Shown piece by piece: positions 11,942 to 21,456 of a stretch of 64,000 bases of DNA; the first letter of the stretch is position 1, and each line of letters begins with the position of its first letter. Origin of the DNA: Paratinospora sagittata (lineage: Eukaryota > Streptophyta > Magnoliopsida > Ranunculales > Menispermaceae); NCBI GenBank assembly GCA_035771175.1, contig CM069598.1:19968938-20032937 (forward strand), given 5' to 3'. The notes below the pieces were generated by a model, which saw nothing but the letters and a program-made list of their open reading frames with translations, was not told the DNA's origin and did not search any database. The translations under genes were made by a program, and so were the position numbers.

Positions 11942-12375
11942 GTGGTGGAATGTACCTTTATTTTTTTTAACATGTTGGGTACATGTCTTGTTCGATTTGG
12001 GTTTTACGCATTTTTTTATTGCTACCCAAGTAGTCCAGAAATTAGGACTCCAACCAAAGGCTACTCCTGTTACAATCCAAGTATCCATGCCAATAGGACT
12101 AGGTACTGAAATAAATCAAATATGTTTCAATTGTGATCCTTGAATATTGGATCATCTTCTGGTAGCAGACCTCTTAGTAATGGATTTCACTGACTTCGAT
12201 ATTATCTTGGGTATGGATTGGTTAACACCTTTATATGCTCAAATAGATTGTTAGAAGAAGCAAGTTTGACTGACACTACCTAATGGAGATAACCTGGAAA
12301 TTCAAGGGATCCGTGGACACGTTCATCATTCTACCATGTCCCTTATAAGATCTCAGATGCAAGGTCTTTCGATAC
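11942..12375 (+). pseudogene. D1 protease domain, active site lost
   Basis: Follows the zinc knuckle. VLFDLGFTHFFIA near 11985-12024 is the aspartic protease motif, in which the usual D-S-G-A reads D-L-G-F. The downstream FTDFDIILGMDWL segment (12187-12225) is the conserved protease C-terminal region. Stops and frameshifts lie between the two. The loss of the catalytic serine position and the broken frame mean that this copy is inactive. Confidence 0.8.
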
Positions 12376-13285
12376 TTGATCAAGATGAAAAACAATATAG
12401 TGTCCAGTCATCCTCATAATCTGAAAGATATTCCGGTTGTTCGAGAATATCCAACAACATTCTTAGATGAACTTTCAAGACTCCCTCCTCCTCGAAAATT
12501 TGACTTCAAAATTAAGTTGATTCTTGGTACTGAACCTGTCTATCTTCCGCCTTACCGTATGCCTAATGTAGAGTTAGAAAAGTTGGGTTTTATAAGAAAG
12601 AACATGTTACCATGGGGTGCTCCAGTTCTTTTTGTCAAGAAAAAGGACGGTTCACTTCGACTTTGCATCGACTATAGAAAGCTGAAGAAAGTCACTATTA
12701 AGAACAGATACTCGTTACCTCGAATTGAATATCTGTTTGATCAGTTAAGAGGAACAAGATTATTTTCAAAAATTGACCTTCGCTAGGGGTATCACCAACT
12801 CCGGGTTAAGGAAAAAGACATCCCAAAAAAAACCTTCCGAACCAGATATGGTCATTACGAATTCACTTTAATGTCATTCGGCCTATGTTATGCACCTGCG
12901 ACATTCATGGATTTAATGAACTGCATTTTCAAACCATACCTGGATCGTTTTGTCGTTGTATTTTTCAATGACATATTGGTATACTCCACAGAGGAACTCC
13001 ATGAGACTCACTTGCGAACTGTGCTTAGCACCTTTCATCAGCACCAATTATATGCCAAACTAAGCAAGTGTGAGTTCTGGATGAATAAGGTTAAGTTCTT
13101 CGGTCAGGTCGTGTCCCATGATGGCATCGAAATAGATCCAGCCAAAGTCGAAGTTGTTCTAGTTGGAAACAACATATTAATGTCACATAAATTAGGAGCT
13201 TCCTTGGATTAACCAGATATTACAGATAGTTCATCAAATATTTTTCCAAACTTGCTGAACCACTCACTCGACTAATCAGGAAGGA
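12376..13285 (+). pseudogene. D1 reverse transcriptase, dead
   Basis: [32 protein letters not shown] and [12 protein letters not shown] mark RT motifs in order. About 16 residues are missing between PPYRM and GFIRK. A stop follows IDLR at 12784. The catalytic pair, normally I-D-D in this clade, reads F-N-D near 12964-12972, so a metal-binding Asp is lost. The segment [19 protein letters not shown] is the usual thumb region. After a frameshift, RYFIKYFSKLAEPLT-type sequence leads to RNase H. Confidence 0.88.
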
Positions 13286-13695
13286 CACTTTTTATCTGGG
13301 GTGAAGCCTATGAATCAGCCTTTCAAGAACTCAAAAAAAGGCTGACTTTAACACCCGTTCTAAGTACTCCAAAGGATGGAATTGGCTTCACACTATACAT
13401 AGATACGTCGCTTCAAGAACTTGGAGTTGTACTGATGTAAGAAGATCATGTAGTTGCCTATGCCTCCCGACAATTGAAAATTCAGGAGGTCAATTATCCA
13501 ACTCATGAATTAGAACTCGCGGCAGTGGTGTTTGCCTTAAAAATATGGCGACATTACTTGTACGGAGAACGATTTGAAGTCTTCTTAGACCACAAAAGTC
13601 TTTAGTATATCTATACTTAGAAAGACTTAAATCTTCAACAACGGCGATGGCTCGAGTTCATAAAAAAACTATGATTTTGAACCTAAATACCATCC
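13286..13695 (+). pseudogene. D1 RNase H domain, decayed
   Basis: Typical chromovirus RNase H segments are visible: FQELKKRLTLTPVL, YIDTS (normally Y-C-D-A-S), [29 protein letters not shown] and DHKSL. They are interrupted by stops at about 13438, 13604 and 13618 and a frameshift near 13666. It would remove RNA from the RNA:DNA hybrid during reverse transcription. Confidence 0.85.
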
Positions 13696-14900
13696 GGGTA
13701 AAGCCAATGTATTGGTTGATGTCCTTAAGAGAAAGTCATATGTCTCCGCCTGTACGGTGAACTTCGAAATGGGAAAACTGCCATACGAACTTAAAAAATA
13801 TGATTTGCAGTTATGGAATGGTGGAAATACAATCAGACTTGCCCAATTCTTCACTCATTTCGAGTTCATTAGGAGAATATTTGCCGCACAAGCCAAAAAT
13901 GATGAGCTTATGAAGGTGAAGGAGCGCATTCTGCAGAACAAGGCTCCACGTCATTGGTCTATTACTTCCGATGGTGTGGTGCTATATAAAAGGCGATTGT
14001 GTATAGCTGAGGATCCAGATCTTAGGCGGGATGTAATGAATGAATGCCACAAATCTAAGTTCTCCATGCATCCCTGAGGAGACAAGATGTACAAGGACAT
14101 GAAAAGGCAATTCTGGTTTAATGGGACGAAAAAGGCCTTAACAGAATTTGTGGCAAAGTGCCTTACTTGTCAACAAGTAAAGGCCGATCGCAGACTTTCC
14201 TCTGGTCTGTTACAACCACTTCCCATAGGGGAGTGGAAGTGGGACACTATTGCCATGAATTTTGTATCCGCACTACCCAAAAACGTCAAGGGTCAGGACA
14301 TTGTTTGGGTGATTGTTGATAGACTAACTAAAGCTGCACATTTTATACCAGTTAAATCTACCGATACACCAGCCAAGCTAGTTGAAATCTATAAACGAGA
14401 GATCATCAGATTGCATGGGATCCCTTTCACCATCATCTATGACCAAGACCCTAGATTCACATCCAAGTTCTGGCAAAGCTTTCACTCCAGACTAGGCACA
14501 AAGATTTTCATGAGTCCTGTTTTTCATCTCCAAATGGATGGACAGTCTGAGTGTCTTATACAAATTCTTGAAGATATGCTACGTTGTTGTGTCTTAGATT
14601 TTAACGACGGATGGACAATGTACCTGCATTTAGCAGAGTTCGCATATAATAACAATTATCAGGCAAGCATCACAATGGCTCTATACGAAGCACTACATGA
14701 AAGACCATGTAAATCACCCTTATGTTGGGTAGACATGTCTGATCGACTACAGCTTGGTCCTGATCTCATACGATAAACGATAAACCACTAAGAAAATAAA
14801 TCTAGTTAAAGAACTACTCCGTACCACCCAAAACAGACACAAAAGCTATGCAGATAAGCGACGAAAGATTTTAAAATTTAAACCTAGCGACCCCGTTCTT
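13696..14900 (+). pseudogene. D1 integrase core, dead
   Basis: YHPGKAN precedes the linker. The N-terminal HHCC zinc region is present (HKSKFSMHP and CLTCQQVK) with a stop after the MHP at 14075. In the catalytic core the first acidic residue is replaced: the usual TMDFV reads AMNFV near 14255. The second Asp (YDQDPRFTSKFW) and the Glu (DGQSECLIQILEDMLR) are kept. A stop ends the frame at 14774. The element could not have integrated with this copy of the enzyme. Confidence 0.87.
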
Positions 14901-15222
14901 CTAAAAGTCCAACCGTTTAAAAGTGTGAAAAGATTTGGAGTCAAAGGAAAACTGTCTCCAAGATTTATCAGACCATTTCCAATTATTGATCGAGGCAAAA
15001 AATCTATTTATCGTCTGTCTTTGCCACAATCCATGTCCAAAGTGCACAACATTTTTCACGTATCCATGCTCAGGAAATATCATCACGATCATTCACACAT
15101 CGTACCGTTGTTTGAAGTTGAAATTGAAGAAGGAAATAAGTATAAAGAATATCCATACAAATCTTGGACACAAAAACACAAGACCTGAGATCAAGCAAAA
15201 ATACCCTTATTTGTTTGCTTAG
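14901..15222 (+). pseudogene. D1 integrase C terminus with truncated chromodomain
   Basis: LSPRFIRPFPIIDRG and KVHNIFHVSMLRKY are the GPY/F-type C-terminal module of chromoviruses. A chromodomain normally follows. Here its beginning (EEGNKYKEYPYK then, one frame off, ILDTKTQDLR) and its end (EIKQKYPYLF) are joined with roughly 25 codons missing. This places D1 in the Tekay/Del lineage and shows that the histone-reading part has been lost. Confidence 0.82.
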
Positions 15223-15300
15223 CAACTGCATTTTTCCATAATAATTATCTCCTGTTCTTATTCTATGCTCTTGGTTTTTTTGTTTTGAATTTGGCACAAA

Positions 15301-16041
15301 TGTCAGATGATTCAACAAATTACAGCTCTAAATCGTCAAAACATAGCTTTAATTCAAATCAAGATAAAAATATAGGCCATGATGAAGCTGATGAAATGAG
15401 CTTAGTCCCTTCAGATTGGAGTCCTTCAACTGACCATTACTCCCAGTTTGCTTCTCCTACGAGATCACATTCTACTGATGTGCCACGAGTCCATACCCCA
15501 ATACACAACCCAATTGGACATTATCCATCACGTTTGGTAATATCTGACCCGATAGATGAAGATATTACATGTACGCGTCAAGAGGGTTTACGAATCTGCC
15601 AGACCCCACGAAAATCAGTATGTCAACCATTGCCCTCTTTTCAGAACCCCCGCACTGTGCCAACGTGAAATCCGGTTCCAGTTTTTCCGAGGCTTTCACA
15701 AGTTCTTGCACCAGATGAAGTTGGGCCATCTAATTTGCAGACGCGAGAATCACAACTCAATCAGGTAGGCGCATTAGGCCACCGTCCCAACGACCGAATT
15801 TTCTTCCATGACTACCTCGGCGAATACCAATGCCACCTTCTCTTCCTGAGTTGCCAGATTATGATAGAATAGAGTCAGACTCAGTTCATTCTCCTACCCC
15901 TGCTCATTCTAGAGATTCTACTACTCAAAGTGCAGTACACGGGCCAAACAATCCGAGCAACCAGCTTAATACAAGGTCTCTAAGCAGAGCAGAAAGTACT
16001 ACAAACATACTCGATATCATTGACATTTCAGATAATGAGTA
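15301..16041 (+). pseudogene. D1 ORF3: Ser-rich acidic accessory ORF after pol
   Basis: A separate ATG (MSDDSTNYSSKSSKH) opens a Ser/Thr/Pro- and Asp-rich frame. At least one frameshift lies near 15660-15830, after which MPPSLPELPDYDRIESDSV continues to a stop at 16040-16042. The second half matches a minus-strand reading frame at 47107-46952 in D4 (ESDSV-n-SP-n-P and DST-n-n-SA), so the frame appears to have been under coding constraint. No known domain is recognised and the sequence looks disordered. It lies between the integrase stop and the polypurine tract, where some elements carry an extra ORF. Function is unknown. Confidence 0.62.
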
Positions 16042-16098
16042 GTAAGTATTTTACTCACATTCCAAATTTTTCCACAAATCCTACCTTATTTAAACTTC

Positions 16099-16128
16099 GG
16101 GGACGAAATTCTTTTAAGGAGGACAGGC
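16099..16128 (+). other. D1 polypurine tract region
   Basis: The conserved chromovirus string ggggacgaaattc (16099-16111) followed by ttttaaggaggacaggc ends exactly at the 3' LTR start. It would prime plus-strand DNA synthesis. Confidence 0.85.
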
Positions 16129-17321
16129 TGTAACACCCCTCACTTTTCTACTATAAAACTAATTTAACTGCCTGAAAACCGTATAAATTTAATTTTAAAA
16201 AGTGAAAGTAACCCTAAAAGACTCTCCTGGAGAAAATATAGACCCCCATAGTGGGACGGTCCCAAGGAAGGGACCGTCCCCACGGGGGGCCAACCCCCTT
16301 CATTTCCACCTCGCCGATCCCCGCTCTCTTTCTCTTTTTTTTTCGACCCTTTGCGCTCTTATGTGTCCCTGCACACATCAAAAAGTTAGAATAAAACGCT
16401 ACATCATTACAAGTGTGTTAAGTGAGAAATGAAGGCTAGGCTTGCATTTCATTTCTCACTTGTTTAATAATGAATTACATAGCATCACGCATCATATCTA
16501 TTACAATGTTTTACTTCATGCATGAGTCTATCTATCATAAATGCTAAATTCATAACTATGGGTTCTATGTCGTTACGTTGGACCATGGCTTATCATAAAT
16601 GTTATATATATTAATCATGGGTGTTATGCCGTTACGCTGGACCATGAGCTAGCTCTATTACTGGTTAGCACTGAAACTCATGAGATCTCTCAGTTGCTTC
16701 ATGTTGCATTGACGGCTCGGCTCACAGCTTGTCAGTAAATTGTGCCTGGCCTATGAGGCCATGTGGTCATTATTCATTGCTTGATTGTATTGTTGTGGCA
16801 TAACTATTTCATGAGTGTTTTTCTGTACTTGTTATTATGCATGTAAGACTTGTTTACCCTGCTTGATCTCATTGAGTTGTTGAGTTCACCCCGTTGCTAA
16901 TCATTCCAGGGAATTAAGATGGGTCAAGTTGGAATTATTCTGAGGGCTATGGCCAAACCCGGTCCATGTAGGGACTTTTGTATATGTACTCTCCCCAGGT
17001 CCTGTCAGATCAGTCTAGCTATGGTGGTGGTGGTTTCAAGCTTCTAGATGCCTCTCTTTTGACTACTCTTTTTTGTTATTTTTGTACTTTTATAGGGGTT
17101 TCGCCCTTCTTACCTTTCTTTTGTCTTTTTGTTATGAAGGAATGTAATAATTAACAAACTCGATGTTTTCAATGTAATAGTATTTTTTTTAATAATTTTT
17201 GTTCTATTGTTATTTATGTGAATCACTGTGCTTCTATATGTGCAACTTTGATCGAGTGGTTTGAGCACTCGACGCCCCAACTGTCACCCCTCGTGCTAGA
17301 TCGATCAGGTGGGGTGTGCCA
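16129..17321 (+). mobile_element. D1 3' LTR
   Basis: 1.19 kb, from TGTAACACCCCTCAC to GGGGTGTGCCA. The U3 carries the inverted motif gggacggtccc...gggaccgtccc at about 16254-16280. It is followed directly by the second part of the B1 5' LTR at 17322. The 5-bp duplication expected against 3126-3130 is not visible, so one edge has been altered. Confidence 0.88.
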
Positions 17322-18437
17322 TTAGCGCCCTCCCAGAGCAAGTTAGTGAAAATATAATTTTCAGAATAGTTTACTTTGGGACGTTGACTCTTTATCAGGA
17401 CGCTGATGGAACACTGTCAGAAAAACTGAAAAAGGAATTGTCATTTGTCCAATGACATTTCAGTCGCATGATCAGATGATCTCTAACTATTTCTATTCTC
17501 ATGCAAACTGAATTCAAACAGAATAATTTCACAAAAAGTAAACTTACCATTTTTCTGAAAGATTAAGACCTTTTTGACTCAACGTTTTGAATTCAATTTT
17601 GAATTTGAACACAACGGTCTTGGCACACAATTTGTTATATAAAGAAGAGAATTCCAGATTCAAGAAATAAAACTTTTGATCTGAGCTAAAACGTTTTGAA
17701 TGTTAGTCAATGTATTTAACTTGAAAAGAAAAGTAGGAAATTATTTCGATGGCAAGTTTTCTTTTAATGAATGGTTTTTCATCTTGAGGATATTCTATAT
17801 CTTATTTTTTGAAAAACCTATGAAAGAAAAGCATATTACTTTACACGATTTTTCAGCTGATTTAATCTTACATTTTTCATTGCTGAAAGAAGTTTCTTCG
17901 AGTAAAAGATTCATAGGATTTAGTGTACTTAATTATATATTTTTCATCTGAATCGAGTTGTAACTGCAAAGTTGCAGAAATCTATCATTATAAGTTAGGG
18001 AAGTTAGTGGTTGCCTCACACTCGTGAAGTTGAGAATATAGGCTGTCTCACACCCGCGAAGTTGAGAGTGTAGGTTGTCTTGCACCTGTGAAGCCAAGAG
18101 ATAAGGTAGTCTTGCACCTGTAAGTCAAGAGTGTAGGTAGATCTCAAGCCTATAAGTTGAGAGTGAAATGACTGTTCTCAAGCCCGTGAAATTGAGAAAT
18201 TGTAACGGTTTGGTCTTCACCCATAAGAAGATCTATTAGAGAATTTCGAAATCCTGACTAAGGAGGATAGGTAGTGGATGTAGGCATATCACTGAACCAC
18301 TATAAATTATCTGTGTAATTTGTTTATTTCCGCACTGTTTATTTGTCATTTCACTTCAAGTTTATTTAAAATTTTAACTAACCATTGTGTCCAATTCACC
18401 CCCCCTCCCACCCCCTCTTGGACATTCTTGGGCAACA
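17322..18437 (+). mobile_element. B1 5' LTR, distal part
   Basis: Continues the LTR interrupted at 3130 and is colinear with about 36095-37184. It holds the rest of the AGGACGCTGATGG/TTAGCGCCCTC motifs, a TATA box (ttatataaagaaga, about 17635), and seven tandem hairpin units at 18015-18233 in the presumed transcribed leader. The ORF 17700-17951 is chance. It ends GGGCAACA next to the primer-binding site. Confidence 0.85.
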
Positions 18438-18439
18438 AT

Positions 18440-18451
18440 TGGTATCAGAGC
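18440..18451 (+). other. B1 primer-binding site
   Basis: TGGTATCAGAGC, a perfect match to the plant initiator-Met tRNA primer site, three bases after the LTR end. Confidence 0.92.
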
Positions 18452-18492
18452 AGTGTTATCATCACTAGAACTTCACATTTTCTTTGATAGTA

Positions 18493-18701
18493 ATGGCAAG
18501 GATTGCACAAGGTCAAGTTCTCGAAATACGACAAGTTTTGAATAGACCACCATTGTTTAGAAAAGAATGTTTTGAGGAATGGATGAGAGTGATGAAAATC
18601 TTTCTCACATCTCAACATGTAAGTCTATGGGAAATGATTGTAAATGGTTACATCACTCCCAACAAACCTCTAGAGTCATTGACAGATTCTAAAAAACTTA
18701 G
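18493..18701 (+). pseudogene. B1 gag, N-terminal part
   Basis: The ATG at 18493 starts MARIAQGQVLEIRQV. The FEEWMRVMKIFLTSQHVSLWE and PLESLTDSKKLSV segments are the N-terminal layout of Ty1/copia UBN2-type gag. The frame is cut at 18701 by the A2 insertion (target duplication cttag) and resumes at 23698. Confidence 0.8.
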
Positions 18702-19062
18702 TGTTGATGTAACTACTCTCACCCGATTTTTCTAACTCCTATTTTTTGTGTTTTGATCAATCTAAACTCTTTTCCCATCACTTCAATCATCAAATTTATC
18801 ATTTTCATTGCCAAAAAAACATCAAAATTCATTCATTTTCCATCCAAACCATCACTTTTTTTTACTGTTTTTAACGATTTTTCAATTTCATTTTTCTCCT
18901 TCGTTTTTCAATGGAAATTCAAGTTTCATAGCTTGTTTTTCTCATCCTTATCCCGTTTTCAATTTTCTTTTTTTTGTTTCGATCCATTCCATTCCCATTT
19001 CAATTATTTTTTCACTCAAAACCCTTGTGGTATCTTTGTTTGCACATATAGTGTTTGACAAA

Positions 19063-21008
19063 ATGCCTCCAAAGAAAACATCAATTTCAAAACGTCAATT
19101 AGAGATTGGCGAATCCTTCACACTTACACCCAGGCCTACACGGTGATGTGTAAAGGTTGGGGAGTCCCTACACCTACTCCATTTTCTACGAGGCGACCCA
19201 GTGCCTCACGACCACCTCCTCGCGAGCCCTCACCTTCATCATCATCATCTTCATCCTCATCAAATGATGATGTCACACTTTCTGCAACCGTGGCTTCACG
19301 CACATCACGACCTCCACTTCTAGAGGTTTTCGTCCGACCCTTCAACACACAACGTCTCGCTCCGAGCGTCCGAGTAGATTTTGACGACTTCACGAGGATA
19401 CATATGCCTCTTTTCACCCACTTTACTAAGATGAGATGGGAGGGATTCCTTTCTCATGGCGATACTATTTATACTGAGTTTGTCCAAGTTTTCTACTCCT
19501 GGCTTACTCTTGTTCCTAGTGATGACCCACTCACTATCGCTCCAGGATTCTGGGTATCGATATAGGTATATCTCCATCCATTTTAGTTGAGATATTTGGT
19601 TTTTCCTCTGCTGATCCTACTTTTTCCTACTCTAGGGAGGATAATGAGATCGTCTTTCCTAACTACGATCGGATCACTACTTTGAGGACCATGTCAAGAG
19701 TGGAGCCTGGACATGGGGTGTTGACGTTGTCCAACACCATCTTCGGACTGAGGCTCAAGATCTTCCATAACATCATCTCGAGGGTTATCATTTCTCGGCC
19801 GAGCTCGCACGCGAAGGTAAAGCCTCTCGATGCCTTTTTGCTTTGGTGCATGCACAGTCCCACTAGTATTTGCTAGTCCCATGTAATCCTTAATCACATC
19901 ACTGGAACACGACATTATACTAGGGCATTGCCCTATGACGCTTTAGTGAATCTGCTCGCTAAACACACTGGAGTTGATTTTACGGTCTTTAAGGTTTCGA
20001 CGTAGCCAAACAAGAAAAATTTTATTGGAGAGAACTTTATTCGATCACTCGGATATCAGTGGGTAGGATGCATCCAAAATTGGGTGCATATCTCCAGGAG
20101 ACGTCAGGGCAAAGGCACCAGATTCATATCGTTTGATCCTCATACGGAGCAGCCAAAGCCTAACACAAAGGGAGGAGGGGGTGCACCTCCAGTAGCTCGT
20201 CCTCATGGATGAGGAGCAGCACTAGTACAGCCCTATGCTGTGGTACCCTCTCGACGTGGCCGTGGTAGAGCGAGATTCTCATATGCCTGTGCTTCATCTT
20301 CGGGCACTGCCCCACCAGCAAATATACCAGGCCCCTCTTTTTCAGCTCCTTCTGATCCATTTTTACAGATGCTGACGGAGATACGAGACTAGCAGCAGAT
20401 ATTGCTTCCTTCCTTCTCTGCCATGGAGAAGAAGTATGATGATCTAGCCTCAAAAGTACGCGCTCATGAAGTCTTACTTCAGATTATACTCAATCGATCT
20501 TCAGTTGACGAGACTCAGGGGTTAAGCTTCAGTCAGGAGGATATTTTTGGCGACAGAGAACAACCTGCACCATCACCCAACTTTCATAGGCATGTTTCAC
20601 CTGTTCTTCTCGCTTCAGCTTTTAGATCCCTCCTCCAATTCTTCTCCAGTAGCTACTACCTTAACTCTGACCCCTTTATCAACAACACCTCCGAGGATTC
20701 CCACTCCCAGGTTTCATCCTTCATTTGCTTTGGCAGACTCATCTTTGGACTTAGTGCTCTCACCTCCACGCATTTTTCTACCATTTTCGGGACTTGACTT
20801 AGTTATCTACTTCGGCTCTTTATTTGCTACCTCATCTACTGCTACTGCTGTCATACCTGATGCAGATGCTGGTACCACCCCCACGGAGGACGATGCCCAG
20901 ACCTCACCAAATATATTTGCTGGGCTAGGATCTCTTAATCCACGATCGTCACCTCCATCCGAGGCACACCCTCTTTTTATGTTTCAAAAGGGGGAGAGAT
21001 TAGTATGA
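19063..21008 (+). pseudogene. A2 env-like ORF
   Basis: Starts MPPKKTSISKRQLEIGE after a pyrimidine-rich leader (18730-19060). A Pro/Ser-rich N-terminal tail with a run of Ser codons (19227-19260) follows. The middle domain FTRIHMPLFTHFTKMRWEGF ... IFHNIISRVIISRPS ... PLDAFLLWCMHS matches the B1 env-like ORF and, more distantly, D1/D4 ORF1. The C-terminal part has a helical stretch (MEKKYDDLASKVRAHEVLLQ, 20423-20482) and a low-complexity end. At least three frameshifts and several stops break it. No membrane segment or signal peptide was seen, so the env name is positional only. Confidence 0.75.
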
Positions 21009-21442
21009 TTGGTCTGATTGCCTAGATCATTATGTGCACATACCCAGGGGGAGAGTTTACATACTCAGGGGGAGTATTTGGAGTTTGGACATATATTTTG
21101 GAGATGTTTTGTATTTTTTGTTTACATTTTTGTACTTTTTGTGTACTTGTGGTATTTGTGCTTTATTTTATGATGTACACATCTATGATGATCACATGCA
21201 TATGTTTGATTTTACTATATTGATATACATGTACATTTTGTGCTTATTGATCATATTTTTGAGTATGTTTTTATTGGTGTCTAATTGATTATTCTCCACA
21301 TGGTATTGAATGTTAAATCTTTTATTAAGTGGTATATTCTTAAAAGTTGCATGATAAAGTTATTCACTTTACTCATTCATTCACTTCAGAAATCATGCTT
21401 CTTACTTCAATCAGGCCAATAGTGAATTTGTTTGAAATCATC
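21009..21442 (+). mobile_element. A2 3' untranslated region
   Basis: No gene is seen. It holds repeated gggggaga strings (about 20990, 21048 and 21069) resembling extra polypurine tracts. The part from 21222 also occurs at window position 1. The ORFs 21032-21223 and 21034-21288 are chance ORFs in T-rich DNA. Confidence 0.6.
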
Positions 21443-21456
21443 AAAAAAGGGGAGAT
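21443..21456 (+). other. A2 polypurine tract
   Basis: aaaaaaggggagat ends immediately before the LTR start TGTTGATG, as expected for the plus-strand primer of SIRE-like elements. Confidence 0.88.
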
